The notes under the pieces: generated by a model | Database searches by the model: none | Seen by the model: only the letters and a program-made list of their open reading frames with translations | What the model was told of the DNA's origin: nothing | Translations under genes and position numbers: made by a program | Assembly (NCBI GenBank): GCA_023431055.1 | Contig: JAEYXX010000129.1 | Coordinates: 1 to 64,000 of the forward strand | Length of the DNA stretch: 64,000 nucleotides | Direction of reading: 5' to 3' | DNA from: Pseudomonadota bacterium | GTDB lineage: Bacteria; Pseudomonadota; Gammaproteobacteria; Pseudomonadales; Pseudomonadaceae | In this document: positions 1-8,485 of the stretch, piece by piece | Position numbering within the stretch: the stretch's first letter is position 1 | How the letters are laid out: every line of letters begins with the position of its first letter

Positions 1-374
1 CGCATGCCCTGGGTGGCACCTTCTTCGAACCGACCATTCTGGTGGACGTGCCGAAAACCGCTGCCGTGGCCAAGGAAGAGACCTTCGGCCCGCTGGCGCC
101 GCTGTTCCGCTTCAAGGACGAGGCCGAAGTGATCGCCATGGCCAACGATACCGAGTTCGGCCTGGCCTCCTACTTCTACGCCCGTGACCTGGGCCGCGTG
201 TTCCGCGTGGCCGAAGCGCTGGAGTACGGCATGGTGGGTATCAACACCGGCCTGATCTCCAACGAAGTCGCGCCGTTCGGCGGTGTGAAGGCTTCCGGCC
301 TGGGCCGCGAAGGCTCCAAGTACGGTATCGAGGATTACCTCGAGATCAAGTACATGTGCCTGGGCGGCATCTGA
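1..374 (+). CDS. gabD: Succinate-semialdehyde dehydrogenase, C-terminal part
   Basis: The reading frame is open from the window edge and encodes the last ~123 residues of an aldehyde dehydrogenase. It includes the [14 protein letters not shown] stretch and the [17 protein letters not shown] tail typical of GabD. GabD oxidises succinate semialdehyde to succinate with NAD(P)+, the final step of GABA breakdown in the cytoplasm. The catalytic Cys and Glu lie outside the window. gabT follows 140 nt downstream on the same strand, the usual gabD-gabT order. The family is secure; GabD rather than another ALDH rests on the neighbour and the tail sequence. Confidence 0.93.
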   Translation, partial: HALGGTFFEPTILVDVPKTAAVAKEETFGPLAPLFRFKDEAEVIAMANDTEFGLASYFYARDLGRVFRVAEALEYGMVGINTGLISNEVAPFGGVKASGLGREGSKYGIEDYLEIKYMCLGGI

Positions 375-514
375 TGCCAAGACGGGGCAAGGTGCGAAAG
401 AGCGTGCGGCGCCCCGGTTGTAAGTCGTAACCCTATTGAGTCCCTCGCGGGCTCGGCTCAGTCGATCATCGCATGCTGAGCCGACCTCCCGCCGGGGATG
501 ACCATGAGGACACC

Positions 515-1795
515 ATGAGCAAGACCAACGAATCCCTGTTGCAACGCCGTGCTGCCGCCGTACCGCGCGGTGTCGGCCAGATCCACCCGATCGTCGCCGA
601 GCGCGCCGAGAACGCCACCGTATGGGACGTCGAAGGCCGCGAGTACATCGACTTCGCCGGCGGTATCGCCGTGCTGAACACCGGCCACCTGCATCCGAAG
701 GTGATCGCTGCCGTTCAGGAGCAATTGACCAAGCTGACCCACACCTGCTTCCAGGTGCTGGCGTACGAGCCCTACATCGAGCTGTGCGAAGAGATCGCCA
801 AGCGCGTACCGGGTGACTTCGCCAAGAAGACTCTGCTGGTCACCTCCGGCTCCGAAGCCGTCGAGAACGCCGTGAAAATTGCCCGCGCCGGCACTGGCCG
901 TGCTGGCGTGATCGCCTTCACCGGCGCTTACCACGGCCGCACGATGATGACCCTGTCGCTGACCGGCAAGGTGGTACCGTACTCCGCCGGCATGGGCCTG
1001 ATGCCCGCTGGCGTGTACCGCGCCCAGGCGCCGTGCCCGCTGCATGGCGTGAGCGAGGACGAGTCCATCGCCAGCATCGAGCGCATCTTCAAGAACGACG
1101 CGCAGCCGCAGGACATCGCCGCCATCATCATCGAGCCGGTGCAGGGCGAGGGCGGTTTCTACGTCAACTCGCCGGCCTTCATGCAGCGCCTGCGCGCCCT
1201 GTGCGACCAGCACGGCATTCTGCTGATCGCTGACGAAGTGCAGACCGGCGCTGGCCGTACCGGCACCTTCTTCGCCACCGAGCAACTGGGTGTGGTGCCG
1301 GATCTGACCACCTTCGCCAAGTCCGTCGGCGGCGGCTTCCCGATCTCCGGCGTCTGCGGCAAGGCCGAGATCATGGACAAGATCGCCCCCGGTGGCCTGG
1401 GCGGCACCTATGCAGGCAGCCCGATCGCCTGTGCTGCGGCCCTGGCCGTACTCAAGGTGTTCGACGAGGAGAAGCTGCTGGAGCGCAGCCAGGCCGTGGG
1501 CGAGAAGCTCAAGGCCGGCCTGAACAAGATCGCCGAGAAGCACAAGGTGATCGGTGACGTGCGTGGCCTGGGTTCGATGGTCGCCATCGAGCTGTTCGAA
1601 GGCGGCGACCACAGCAAGCCGGCCGCCGAGCTGGTGGGCAAGATCGTCGCCCGTGCACGCGAGAAGGGCCTGATCCTGCTGTCGTGCGGCACCTACTACA
1701 ACGTCATCCGCTTCCTGATGCCCGTCACCATCCCGGACGCGCAGCTGGAAAAAGGCATCGCCATCGTCGCCGAGTGCTTCGACGAGCTGGCCTGA
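515..1795 (+). CDS. gabT: 4-aminobutyrate (GABA) aminotransferase
   Basis: This 426-aa class-III PLP aminotransferase transfers the amino group of GABA to 2-oxoglutarate, giving succinate semialdehyde for GabD. Visible landmarks are the GSEAVENAVKIAR cofactor region, the AYHGRT motif, IADEVQTGAGRTGTFFA (PLP-binding Asp) and the FAKSVGGGFPISG active-site Lys segment. An ATG at 473 is in frame, but 515 is preferred because MSKTNESLLQRR is the usual N-terminus and GAGGA lies 5 nt before it. It probably forms an operon with gabD. A strong terminator follows. Confidence 0.95.
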   Translation: MSKTNESLLQRRAAAVPRGVGQIHPIVAERAENATVWDVEGREYIDFAGGIAVLNTGHLHPKVIAAVQEQLTKLTHTCFQVLAYEPYIELCEEIAKRVPGDFAKKTLLVTSGSEAVENAVKIARAGTGRAGVIAFTGAYHGRTMMTLSLTGKVVPYSAGMGLMPAGVYRAQAPCPLHGVSEDESIASIERIFKNDAQPQDIAAIIIEPVQGEGGFYVNSPAFMQRLRALCDQHGILLIADEVQTGAGRTGTFFATEQLGVVPDLTTFAKSVGGGFPISGVCGKAEIMDKIAPGGLGGTYAGSPIACAAALAVLKVFDEEKLLERSQAVGEKLKAGLNKIAEKHKVIGDVRGLGSMVAIELFEGGDHSKPAAELVGKIVARAREKGLILLSCGTYYNVIRFLMPVTIPDAQLEKGIAIVAECFDELA

Positions 1796-1844
1796 GTCGT
1801 TCCTGCCGTACCTGCGTCCGTGGCTATTCAGCCGGGCGCACCTG

Positions 1845-1871
1845 AGACCCGCCGTGTGCGGGTCTTTATTT
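1845..1871 (+). terminator. Rho-independent terminator after gabT
   Basis: A perfect 8-bp stem AGACCCGC/GCGGGTCT with a CGTGT loop is followed by TTATTT. It lies 50 nt past the gabT stop and should end the gabD-gabT transcript. Confidence 0.85.
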
Positions 1872-2076
1872 GTGTGCCATCTGACCGCCAGGGGTGGCGG
1901 AAATGCCGGCCCCTGGCGGGAACCCTTCGCAGAAATCGGTCCTGACGATTGTTTGTCTGCAGGCAGTGGTTTTGGCTCTGGCCAGTCGCCGCTGAAGCGC
2001 CTCCCACCAGTGCACTGTTGTTCGCGCTACCGCCAGTAGGAGGGTTCAGCCGCGACGGATTCCCTGCCTGCGAAAT

Positions 2077-2098
2077 CCCCGGATTGCATCCGGGCTAC
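2077..2098. repeat. REP-like element, family A
   Basis: The sequence is CCCCGGATTGCATCCGGGCTAC in two halves around a short loop. The same unit recurs at six other places in this window. It lies in the 429-nt gap between gabT and the cupin gene. Apart from this repeat and the two terminators, I see nothing functional in that gap. Confidence 0.85.
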
Positions 2099-2169
2099 GC
2101 CGCGACTCAGCGAGTCGAGTTGCGTGCTGAGGTCAAGTCTGGCGCACGCCATTGCCTCTAGGCCGGCAG

Positions 2170-2193
2170 AAAAAGGCCCGCACGTGGCGGGCC
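2170..2193 (-). terminator. Terminator of the cupin gene (minus strand)
   Basis: Read on the minus strand, a GGCCCGCC...GCGGGCC hairpin is followed by TTTTT. It sits about 30 nt past the stop of the cupin gene. Confidence 0.8.
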
Positions 2194-2224
2194 AAAGGGT
2201 GACAAGCAACAGGAATGAGGAAAC

Positions 2225-2584
2225 TCACTTGGGCTCGAAGATCACATACACCTTGAGGCAGGTCTCCAACACTTCCCAGGTGCCGGAGAAGCCGGCAGGA
2301 ATCACGAAGCGGTCGCCGGCGCGCACGGTCTTGGCGTTGCCCTCGGCATCACGCAGCACGGAAACACCCTGGAGAATCTCGCAGTATTCATGCTCGGTGT
2401 AGCTCACCGTCCACTGGCCTGCTTCGCCTTCCCAGATGCCGCTGCTGAACTGGCCGCAGGGGCTGCTGTAGTGATTGCGCACACTTTGCGCCGGGTCACC
2501 CTTGAGTACCTTTTCCGGGGCCGGGCGATAATGTTCGGCGGCCGTGCCTGCCTGGGCGAAATCGACGATCTGTTCGATGCTCAT
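2225..2584 (-). CDS. Small cupin protein (Cupin_3/DUF861 type)
   Basis: This 119-aa single-domain protein carries cupin features: GIWEGEAGQWTVSYTEHEYCEILQG (motif 1, with EH and a later E as metal ligands) and GDRFVIPAGFSGTWEV (motif 2). Related proteins include the domain of ureidoglycine aminohydrolase. No enzymatic role can be assigned. It is divergent from the aldehyde dehydrogenase gene, sharing a 247-nt promoter region, which suggests a link with amine catabolism. That link is inference. Confidence 0.85.
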   Translation of the reverse strand: MSIEQIVDFAQAGTAAEHYRPAPEKVLKGDPAQSVRNHYSSPCGQFSSGIWEGEAGQWTVSYTEHEYCEILQGVSVLRDAEGNAKTVRAGDRFVIPAGFSGTWEVLETCLKVYVIFEPK

Positions 2585-2654
2585 CTGACGCTTCCGACGT
2601 GAGTAAGGGCAGCCTGAAGGTTAAGCGGAGGCTGAGTGAATGTTCAGCAGTCTA

Positions 2655-2665
2655 TGTGTGGAAAA
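2655..2665 (+). promoter_or_regulatory. Candidate operator, shared TGTGTGGAAAA motif (copy 1)
   Basis: The 11-mer TGTGTGGAAAA, followed by a weaker AACGAACA, lies between the divergent cupin and aldehyde dehydrogenase genes. The identical 11-mer occurs at 7125-7135 upstream of the FAD oxidase gene. Both genes belong to the amine pathway, so a common regulator such as PauR or Lrp is possible but unproven. Confidence 0.3.
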
Positions 2666-2831
2666 ACGAACATGGCAAGGGAATTTGGCTTGTTTTTGTC
2701 AAAAATATTGAAAACTTCAGTGCCGCTGGTTTAGTGTGGCGTGCAGGATTCGGCCAGCACGCTGGCCCCGCGAAATTTTCCCGGCGTGCGCCCCCTTGGG
2801 CGTCCTGACGCCCCTACAAGAGGATGCCGCA

Positions 2832-4325
2832 ATGACCGATCTGACCCGTGCCGACTGGGAACAGCGTGCCAAGACCCTGAGCATTGAAACCCGCGCCTTC
2901 GTGCACGGTGAGTATCGCGCAGCCGAGTCGGGTGCCACCTTCGAGTGCATCAGCCCGGTGGATGGCCGCGTGCTCGGTCAGGTGGCCAGCTGCGACCTGG
3001 CCGATGCCGAGCTGGCGGTCAGGGATGCCCGTGCCACGTTCAATTCCGGCGTGTGGTCGCGCCTGGCGCCGGTCAAGCGCAAGCAGATCATGATCCGCTT
3101 TGCCGACCTGATCGATGCCCACGCCGAAGAACTGGCCCTGCTGGAAACCCTGGACATGGGCAAGCCGATCAGTGACGCGCTGAACATCGATGTGCCGGCT
3201 GCTTCCCGTGCCATCCGCTGGAGCGGCGAGGCCATCGACAAGGTCTACGACGAAGTGGCCGCGACTCCGCACGACGAGTTGGGCCTGGTGACCCGTGAGC
3301 CGGTGGGCGTGGTCGCCGCCATCGTGCCGTGGAACTTCCCGCTGCTGATGACCTGCTGGAAGCTCGGCCCGGCGCTGTCCACCGGCAATTCGGTGATCCT
3401 CAAGCCGTCCGAGAAATCGCCGCTGACCGGCATCCGCATTGCCCAGCTGGCCATCGAGGCCGGTATTCCGGCGGGCGTGTTCAACGTGCTGCCGGGCTTC
3501 GGCCACACCGTCGGCAAGGCCCTGGCCCTGCATATGGACGTCGACACCCTGGTGTTCACCGGCTCGACCAAGATCGCCAAGCAACTGATGATCTACGCCG
3601 GTGAGTCGAACATGAAGCGCGTGTGGCTGGAAGCCGGCGGCAAGAGCCCGAACATCGTCTTCGCCGACGCACCGGATCTCAAGGCCGCTGCCGAGGCCGC
3701 CGCCAGCGCCATCGCCTTCAACCAAGGCGAAGTGTGCACCGCCGGTTCGCGCCTGCTGGTGGAGAACTCCATCAAGGACAAATTCGTACCTATGGTGGTC
3801 GAGGCCATCAAGGCCTGGAAGCCCGGCCATCCTCTGGACCCGGCGACCAACGTCGGCGCACTGGTCGATACCACGCAGATGAATAACGTGCTGAGCTATA
3901 TCCAGGCCGGTCACGAAGACGGTGCCAAACTGGTGGCTGGCGGCAAGCGCGTGCTGGAAGAAACCGGCGGCACTTACGTCGAGCCGACCGTCTTCGACGG
4001 TGTGAATAACGCCATGCGCATCGCCAAGGAAGAGATCTTCGGCCCGGTGCTGTCGGTGATCGGCTTCGATGACGAGGCCGATGCCGTGGCCATCGCCAAC
4101 GACACCATCTATGGCCTGGCGGCCGGTATCTGGACCGGCAACCTGTCCCGCGCCCATCGCGTTGGCCGCGCCGTGCGTGCCGGCAGCGTGTGGATCAACC
4201 AGTATGATGGTGGCGATATGACTGCGCCGTTCGGTGGTTTCAAGCAGTCCGGCAACGGTCGCGACAAATCGCTGCATGCCTTCGACAAGTACACCGAGAT
4301 CAAGGCCACCTGGATCAAGCTGTAG
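2832..4325 (+). CDS. kauB: Aldehyde dehydrogenase, KauB/PuuC type
   Basis: A 497-aa NAD(P)-dependent aldehyde dehydrogenase. It has VPWNFPLLM and the GSTKIAK cofactor region, the general-base segment LEAGGKSPN, and the nucleophile Cys in NQGEVCTAGSR. Best matches by eye are PuuC and KauB, which oxidise gamma-glutamyl-aminobutyraldehyde or 4-guanidinobutyraldehyde in putrescine and arginine-derived polyamine breakdown. The start at 2832 is chosen over the open frame from 2736 because AGAGGAT precedes it and MTDLTRADWEQRA is a standard N-terminus. The product would feed GABA into GabT. Confidence 0.88.
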   Translation: MTDLTRADWEQRAKTLSIETRAFVHGEYRAAESGATFECISPVDGRVLGQVASCDLADAELAVRDARATFNSGVWSRLAPVKRKQIMIRFADLIDAHAEELALLETLDMGKPISDALNIDVPAASRAIRWSGEAIDKVYDEVAATPHDELGLVTREPVGVVAAIVPWNFPLLMTCWKLGPALSTGNSVILKPSEKSPLTGIRIAQLAIEAGIPAGVFNVLPGFGHTVGKALALHMDVDTLVFTGSTKIAKQLMIYAGESNMKRVWLEAGGKSPNIVFADAPDLKAAAEAAASAIAFNQGEVCTAGSRLLVENSIKDKFVPMVVEAIKAWKPGHPLDPATNVGALVDTTQMNNVLSYIQAGHEDGAKLVAGGKRVLEETGGTYVEPTVFDGVNNAMRIAKEEIFGPVLSVIGFDDEADAVAIANDTIYGLAAGIWTGNLSRAHRVGRAVRAGSVWINQYDGGDMTAPFGGFKQSGNGRDKSLHAFDKYTEIKATWIKL

Positions 4326-4334
4326 CGGTACCGG

Positions 4335-4513
4335 GACGATCTCCTGGTCGTCGGCCATACGGCGTTGCGTCCTCGCTTTCAATGCTCACGTACTGCAGTA
4401 CGCTGCGCTTGAAAGCTCCGGTGCGCCTGATTCGCTGGCGCTCACCCTTCGGACCAGCCTTCGGCTGTTACTCCCGTTGGTCGTTGGTTCTGGCCTTAGC
4501 CCAGGAGATCTTC
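4335..4513 (-). repeat. MITE-like structured element E1
   Basis: A 179-bp element bounded by near-perfect inverted repeats GACGATCTCCTGG (4335-4347) and CCAGGAGATCTTC (4501-4513). Read on the minus strand, its core (about 4425-4480) matches the core of the element at 12736-12948: GGGAGTAACAGCCGAAGGCTGG, then CCGAAGGG, then GAGCGCCAGCGAAT. It lies between the aldehyde dehydrogenase and MFS genes and encodes no protein. Confidence 0.75.
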
Positions 4514-4560
4514 ATCGAGTTGCTTCCAGGCGAATATCTGTTTTAAACACTCCACTTGCG

Positions 4561-4593
4561 GCCGGGTTCCCGAGGAGCCCGGCCGTTGTCTTT
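4561..4593 (+). terminator. Probable terminator between kauB and the MFS gene
   Basis: A 10-bp GC-rich stem GCCGGGTTCC/GGAGCCCGGC (one G-U pair, loop CGA) is followed by a weak T-rich tract. It lies 30 nt before the MFS start. Confidence 0.55.
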
Positions 4594-4623
4594 GCAGTGG
4601 CTCGTCTGCCAAGGAATTCACCA

Positions 4624-5781
4624 ATGCGTTGGGGTACCTATTTCGCCGTGTGTGCGGCGGTCATCAGCATCGGCCTCGCGCTGGGCGTGACCATGCCGCT
4701 GGTGTCGCTGCGTCTGGAAAGCTGGGGCTACGACTCCTTCGCCATCGGCGTAATGGCCGCGACTCCGGCTGTCGGTGTGCTGCTCGGTGCCTTGCTGGCC
4801 GGGCGCCTGGCGGCGCGCTTCGGCACCACCGCATTGATGCAGCTGTGCCTGCTGCTCGGTGCAGTGTCGGTGGCCGGGCTGGCGCTGGTACAGAACTACG
4901 CGGTCTGGGTCGGCCTGCGCCTGTTCATCGGTGTGGCGCTGACCGTGGTGTTCATCCTCGGCGAAAGCTGGATCAATCAACTCGCCGTGGAAAAATGGCG
5001 CGGCCGCCTGGTCGCCCTGTACGGCACGGGCTATGCCCTCAGCCAGCTCAGTGGCCCCCTGCTGCTGACTGCGCTCGGCACGGCGACCGACCGGGGTTTC
5101 TGGACGGGCGTGTGCCTGCTGATCGGTGGCTCGCTGATCCTACTCGGGCGCACTGGCGCACCCCAGGTGGATGCGCACAGTGCCTCGGGGCGTGGCCTGC
5201 TGGTGTTCTGCCGCAAGCTGCCGGCTATCGCCTGGGCGGTGATGCTGTTCGCCGCCTTCGAGGCGATGATGCTGACCCTGTTGCCGATCTACGGCCTGCG
5301 CCAGGGCTTCACCCAGGAAGTGGCGCTGTTCATGGTCAGCGTGGTGGTGGTCGGCGATGCGGTGCTGCAGCTGCCCATCGGCTGGCTGGCCGACCGCATG
5401 TCGCGGCAATTGCTGTTCCGCGCCTGTGGCGTCGTGCTGCTGGTCTCCAGCCTGGCCATCCCACCGTTGCTGCACACGCCGGTGATCTGGCCGGTGTTCG
5501 TCGCCTTCGGTGCCAGTGCCGGCGGCCTGTTCACCTTGTCGCTGATCATGATCGGCGAGCGTTATCGTGATGACGAGCTGGTGCGTGCCAATGCTCATGT
5601 CGCTCAGCTGTGGGGGCTGGGCTGCCTGATCGGGCCCCTGGCCACGGGCGCCGTCAGTCAGTGGCTGAGCGGCCATGCGCTGCCGCTGATGATGGCCACC
5701 GGTGCCCTGGTGTTCATTGTGCTGGCCAGTCAGCGCGGGGCCTTCAGCGAGATGCAGACGGCAGTCCCGGCTCGCTCTTGA
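4624..5781 (+). CDS. MFS transporter
   Basis: A 385-aa integral membrane protein of the major facilitator superfamily, with about 12 hydrophobic segments. It carries the loop motif GRLAARFGTTALM after TM2 and a GWLADRMSRQLLF repeat in the second half. The start at 4624 gives the usual MFS length; the frame is open further upstream through element E1 but with no family signal. It lies tail-to-tail with the FAD oxidase gene (9-nt gap). A substrate from the amine pathway is a guess from position. Confidence 0.85.
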   Translation: MRWGTYFAVCAAVISIGLALGVTMPLVSLRLESWGYDSFAIGVMAATPAVGVLLGALLAGRLAARFGTTALMQLCLLLGAVSVAGLALVQNYAVWVGLRLFIGVALTVVFILGESWINQLAVEKWRGRLVALYGTGYALSQLSGPLLLTALGTATDRGFWTGVCLLIGGSLILLGRTGAPQVDAHSASGRGLLVFCRKLPAIAWAVMLFAAFEAMMLTLLPIYGLRQGFTQEVALFMVSVVVVGDAVLQLPIGWLADRMSRQLLFRACGVVLLVSSLAIPPLLHTPVIWPVFVAFGASAGGLFTLSLIMIGERYRDDELVRANAHVAQLWGLGCLIGPLATGAVSQWLSGHALPLMMATGALVFIVLASQRGAFSEMQTAVPARS

Positions 5782-5790
5782 GACCTCTGG

Positions 5791-7104
5791 TCAGAGCACT
5801 TCCTTCAGTCGATGCCAGAGCATGCCCAGCGCCAGCAGCGGCGAGCGCAGGTGCTTGCCGCCGGGGAAGGTCATGTGCGGGACCTGGGCGAACAGATCGA
5901 AGCCCCGGCTTTCCTGTCCGGCGATGGCCTCGGCGAGCAACTTGCCGGCCAGGTGCGTGGCGTTGACGCCATGCCCGGCATAGGCCTGGGCGTGGAACAC
6001 GTTGGGCTGATCCTTGAGTCGGCCGATCTGCGGCAGGCGGTTGGCGCCGATGCCGATCATCCCGCCCCACTGGAAGTCGACACGCACGTTGCCCAGCTGC
6101 GGGAAAACCTTGAGCATCTTCGGCCGCATATAGGCGGCGATGTCGGCCGGATCGCGCCCGGAATAGTGGCAGGCACCACCGAACAGCAGGCGACGGTCGG
6201 CCGAGAGACGGTAGTAGTCGACGGTCACGCGCTGGTCGCACAGCGCCATGTTCTGCGGAATCAGCTGGCGCGCCTGTTCCTCCGACAGTTGCTCGGTGGC
6301 GATGATATAGCTGCCGGCCGGTAGCACCTTGCCGCTAAGCGTCGGGTTGAGACCGTTGATATAGGCATTGCAGGCCAGCACCAGGTACTTGGCACGCACT
6401 TGGCCCTGGGCGGTGTGCACGCGCACCTCGTTGCCGTAGTCGATGCGTGTCACCGGCGAGTCTTCGAACAGCTGCACGCCGAGCGACTGGGCGGCAGCGG
6501 CTTCGCCGAGCGCCAGGTTGAGCGGGTGCAGGTGGCCAGAGCCCATGTCGATCATGGCACCGTGATAGTTGTCGGAGCCGACCACTTCGTGGATGCGCTC
6601 CTTCGGCACCATGCGCAGTTCGTGACGATAGCCGAGGCTTTCCAGCTCGGCCTTGTCTTCGGCGAAGCCTTCCATGTGCGCCGGCTTGTTGGCCAGGTCG
6701 CAGTAGCCCCAGGTCAGATCGCAATCGATCTGGTACTGGGCGACGCGTGCGCGCACGATCTCCACCGCCTCCAGGCCCATCAGCTTGAACTGACGCACGC
6801 CGTCCTTACCGACCACCGATTCGAACTGTTCGACATCATGGCCAACGCCGCGAATCAGCTGCCCGCCGTTGCGCCCGCTGGCGCCCCAGCCGATCTTGCG
6901 CGCCTCCAGCAGCGCCACCGACAGGCCTTTCTGGGCCAGCTCAATGGCGGTGTTCAGGCCGCTGAAACCGCCACCGACGATGCACACGTCCACCTGCAGC
7001 TCACCGCCCAGGGGCGGGTAGGCCTGCTGGCGATTGACGCTGGCGGCGTAATAGGAAGCGGCATGCTGCGGGCTGTGGACGGGCTGGTGAACGCGGGCGT
7101 TCAT
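5791..7104 (-). CDS. FAD-dependent amine oxidase, gamma-glutamylputrescine oxidoreductase type
   Basis: A 437-aa DAO-family flavoprotein with the dinucleotide motif VDVCIVGGGFSGLNTAIELA at residues ~44-63, GWGASGRNGGQL, and a C-terminal PNVFHAQAYAGHGVNATH flavin segment. This is the PuuB/PauB/OrdL family, which oxidises gamma-glutamylpolyamines to aldehydes, the substrates of the nearby aldehyde dehydrogenase. The start MNARVHQPVH at 7104 is preferred over the open frame from 7173. PauB isoforms differ in substrate, so no specific symbol is given. Confidence 0.85.
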   Translation of the reverse strand: MNARVHQPVHSPQHAASYYAASVNRQQAYPPLGGELQVDVCIVGGGFSGLNTAIELAQKGLSVALLEARKIGWGASGRNGGQLIRGVGHDVEQFESVVGKDGVRQFKLMGLEAVEIVRARVAQYQIDCDLTWGYCDLANKPAHMEGFAEDKAELESLGYRHELRMVPKERIHEVVGSDNYHGAMIDMGSGHLHPLNLALGEAAAAQSLGVQLFEDSPVTRIDYGNEVRVHTAQGQVRAKYLVLACNAYINGLNPTLSGKVLPAGSYIIATEQLSEEQARQLIPQNMALCDQRVTVDYYRLSADRRLLFGGACHYSGRDPADIAAYMRPKMLKVFPQLGNVRVDFQWGGMIGIGANRLPQIGRLKDQPNVFHAQAYAGHGVNATHLAGKLLAEAIAGQESRGFDLFAQVPHMTFPGGKHLRSPLLALGMLWHRLKEVL

Positions 7105-7124
7105 GTGCGAAATCCTGATTTTGT

Positions 7125-7135
7125 TGTGTGGAAAA
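7125..7135 (+). promoter_or_regulatory. Candidate operator, shared TGTGTGGAAAA motif (copy 2)
   Basis: An exact copy of the 11-mer at 2655-2665, here 21 nt upstream of the start codon of the minus-strand FAD oxidase gene and followed by TTCAACG. Its position suits a repressor site over the promoter or leader. Confidence 0.3.
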
Positions 7136-7255
7136 TTCAACGCAGCATAAGCGCGTGATCCGTCCGGCGCCAAGAGGCCAGCGGAAAAAAGCGGGATTTC
7201 CCGCTAGTTGTCGCGGGATCGCCAAGGTCGTGCGCATCACGCTCTCGCAGCAGTT

Positions 7256-7275
7256 CCCGGATTGCATCGGGCTAC
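7256..7275. repeat. Degenerate REP-like element, family A
   Basis: CCCGGATTGCATCGGGCTAC lacks one C compared with the other copies in this window, so the stem is imperfect. It precedes the YkgJ-type gene. Confidence 0.7.
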
Positions 7276-7329
7276 GCCTGGTTTGCTGGGGCGCTGTAAA
7301 CTGCCAACTTCGTATCAGGGCGCCCGAGC

Positions 7330-7683
7330 ATGAGCTGCACCGACCGCAAGATCGACCACCTGCGCCGCCAGATCCCGCGCTTCGACTGTGTGCCCGGTTG
7401 CCACGATTGTTGCGGGCCGGTCACGGCTTCGTCCGAGGAGCTGGCGCGTCTGCCGGTCAAGAGCGATGCCGAGCACGATGCGGCGCTGGCCGAATACAAC
7501 TGCGTGCATCTGGGGCCCAACGGCTGCGAGGTGTATGACCAGCGACCGTTGATCTGTCGCCTGTTCGGCACCACACCGAACCTGCCGTGCCCGCATGGCC
7601 GCGGGCCGGAGCAGCCGATCGAGCCGGCAGTGGAGCGCCAGGTACATCGGCTGATCGCCACCACTCGGCAGCGGCTTTTGTAG
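7330..7683 (+). CDS. YkgJ family cysteine-cluster protein
   Basis: A 117-aa cytosolic protein with FDCVPGCHDCCGPV (C-x3-C-x2-CC) near residue 19, then C56 in YNCVHLGPNGCEVYDQRPLICR, and a final CPH. This Cys pattern defines the YkgJ/UPF0153 family of putative zinc or iron-sulfur proteins. The biochemical role is unknown. It is a single gene, followed directly by family-B repeats that begin at its stop codon. Confidence 0.85.
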   Translation: MSCTDRKIDHLRRQIPRFDCVPGCHDCCGPVTASSEELARLPVKSDAEHDAALAEYNCVHLGPNGCEVYDQRPLICRLFGTTPNLPCPHGRGPEQPIEPAVERQVHRLIATTRQRLL

Positions 7684-7804
7684 GGTGGCCGGGCGGCGAT
7701 CCGCTTTAGCTCACGCTGACCGCCGTTGGTGGGCTAAAGCCCACCCTACGGGATCTTTGCACCAGCTAGTAGGGTGGATAACGCGAAGCTTATCCACCAA
7801 TGGC
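7681..7804. repeat. GGGTGGGC-type intergenic repeats, family B
   Basis: Two units are present. TAGGGTGGCCGGGCGG ... GGGCTAAAGCCCACCCTA spans 7681-7748, and GTAGGGTGGATAACGC ... TTATCCACC spans 7770-7804. Both can fold on themselves. The first begins within the stop codon of the YkgJ gene. Similar units occur at 16491-16607 and 62045-62218. The tail up to 7840 contains a CTTGAGGCTTGCCGCTTG repeat like that beside xerC. Confidence 0.75.
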
Positions 7805-7840
7805 CGCTTTTCAACTTGAGGCTTGCCGCTTGCAGCCACC

Positions 7841-8329
7841 TCATTCCGGCACTGGCAGCGCCAGGCTCTCCTTCACTTCTTCCATGACGATGTAGCTCTT
7901 CGACTCGCGCACATGCGGCAGCTTGAGCAGGATGTCGCCGAGCAGCTTGCGGTAGCTGGCCATCTCGTTGATGCGTGCCTTTACCAGGTAGTCGAAGTCG
8001 CCGGAGACCAGGTGGCATTCCAGCACGTGCGGCAGCTTGAGTACGGCGCGGCGAAACTCCTCGAAGGTGTCGCCGGATTTGTAGTCCAGGCTGATCTCGA
8101 CGAACACCAGCAGGTTGGCCTTGAGGTGCTGCGGATTGAGGCGGGCGTGGTAGCCCATGATGATGCCTTCGCGCTCCAGGCGGCGTACGCGCTCGGTGCA
8201 GGGCGTGGTCGACAGCCCCACGCGCTCGCCCAGTTCGGTGAAGCTGATGCGCCCGTCCTCCTGCAGGATGCGGAGGATGTTGCGGTCGATCTTGTCCAGT
8301 TCACGACGGCTTTGATGCTGGGTTCTCAT
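7841..8329 (-). CDS. dadR: Lrp/AsnC family regulator (DadR-like)
   Basis: A 162-aa protein. Residues ~12-60 form the AsnC-type winged HTH (LDKIDRNILRILQEDGRISFTELGERVGLSTTPC) and ~70-150 the RAM ligand-binding domain. It is divergent from dadA across 156 nt, as expected for the alanine-responsive activator of dadA-dadX in pseudomonads. The much longer open frame reaching 10372 is antisense to dadA and has no support. The symbol is inferred from position and family. Confidence 0.88.
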   Translation of the reverse strand: MRTQHQSRRELDKIDRNILRILQEDGRISFTELGERVGLSTTPCTERVRRLEREGIIMGYHARLNPQHLKANLLVFVEISLDYKSGDTFEEFRRAVLKLPHVLECHLVSGDFDYLVKARINEMASYRKLLGDILLKLPHVRESKSYIVMEEVKESLALPVPE

Positions 8330-8485
8330 GGGGAATCCGCCTCTGCAAAACGGCTTTTTGCCAAGAATTCTCGCCAAATATAGCTGTGTATATGGTGAAA
8401 AGCACTGCGCGGCTCTTCCTATACTGCGCCCATCGACAACAATGGCCTGTAACGCACGCGCTCTGGGCGCGGCGGGGAGAAAAAC
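8330..8485. promoter_or_regulatory. dadR-dadA divergent promoter region
   Basis: This 156-nt region is AT-richer than its surroundings (8350-8425). A plausible -10 for dadA, TATACT, lies at 8420-8425 with no good -35, which fits activator-dependent transcription. The direct repeats and A/T tracts TTGCCAAGAATTC and CGCCAAATATAG could be Lrp-family sites. No site can be assigned by eye with certainty. Confidence 0.5.

Noticed and set aside
4335..4513. A complete insertion sequence
   Set aside because: No transposase frame lies between the terminal repeats, and the element is under 200 bp.
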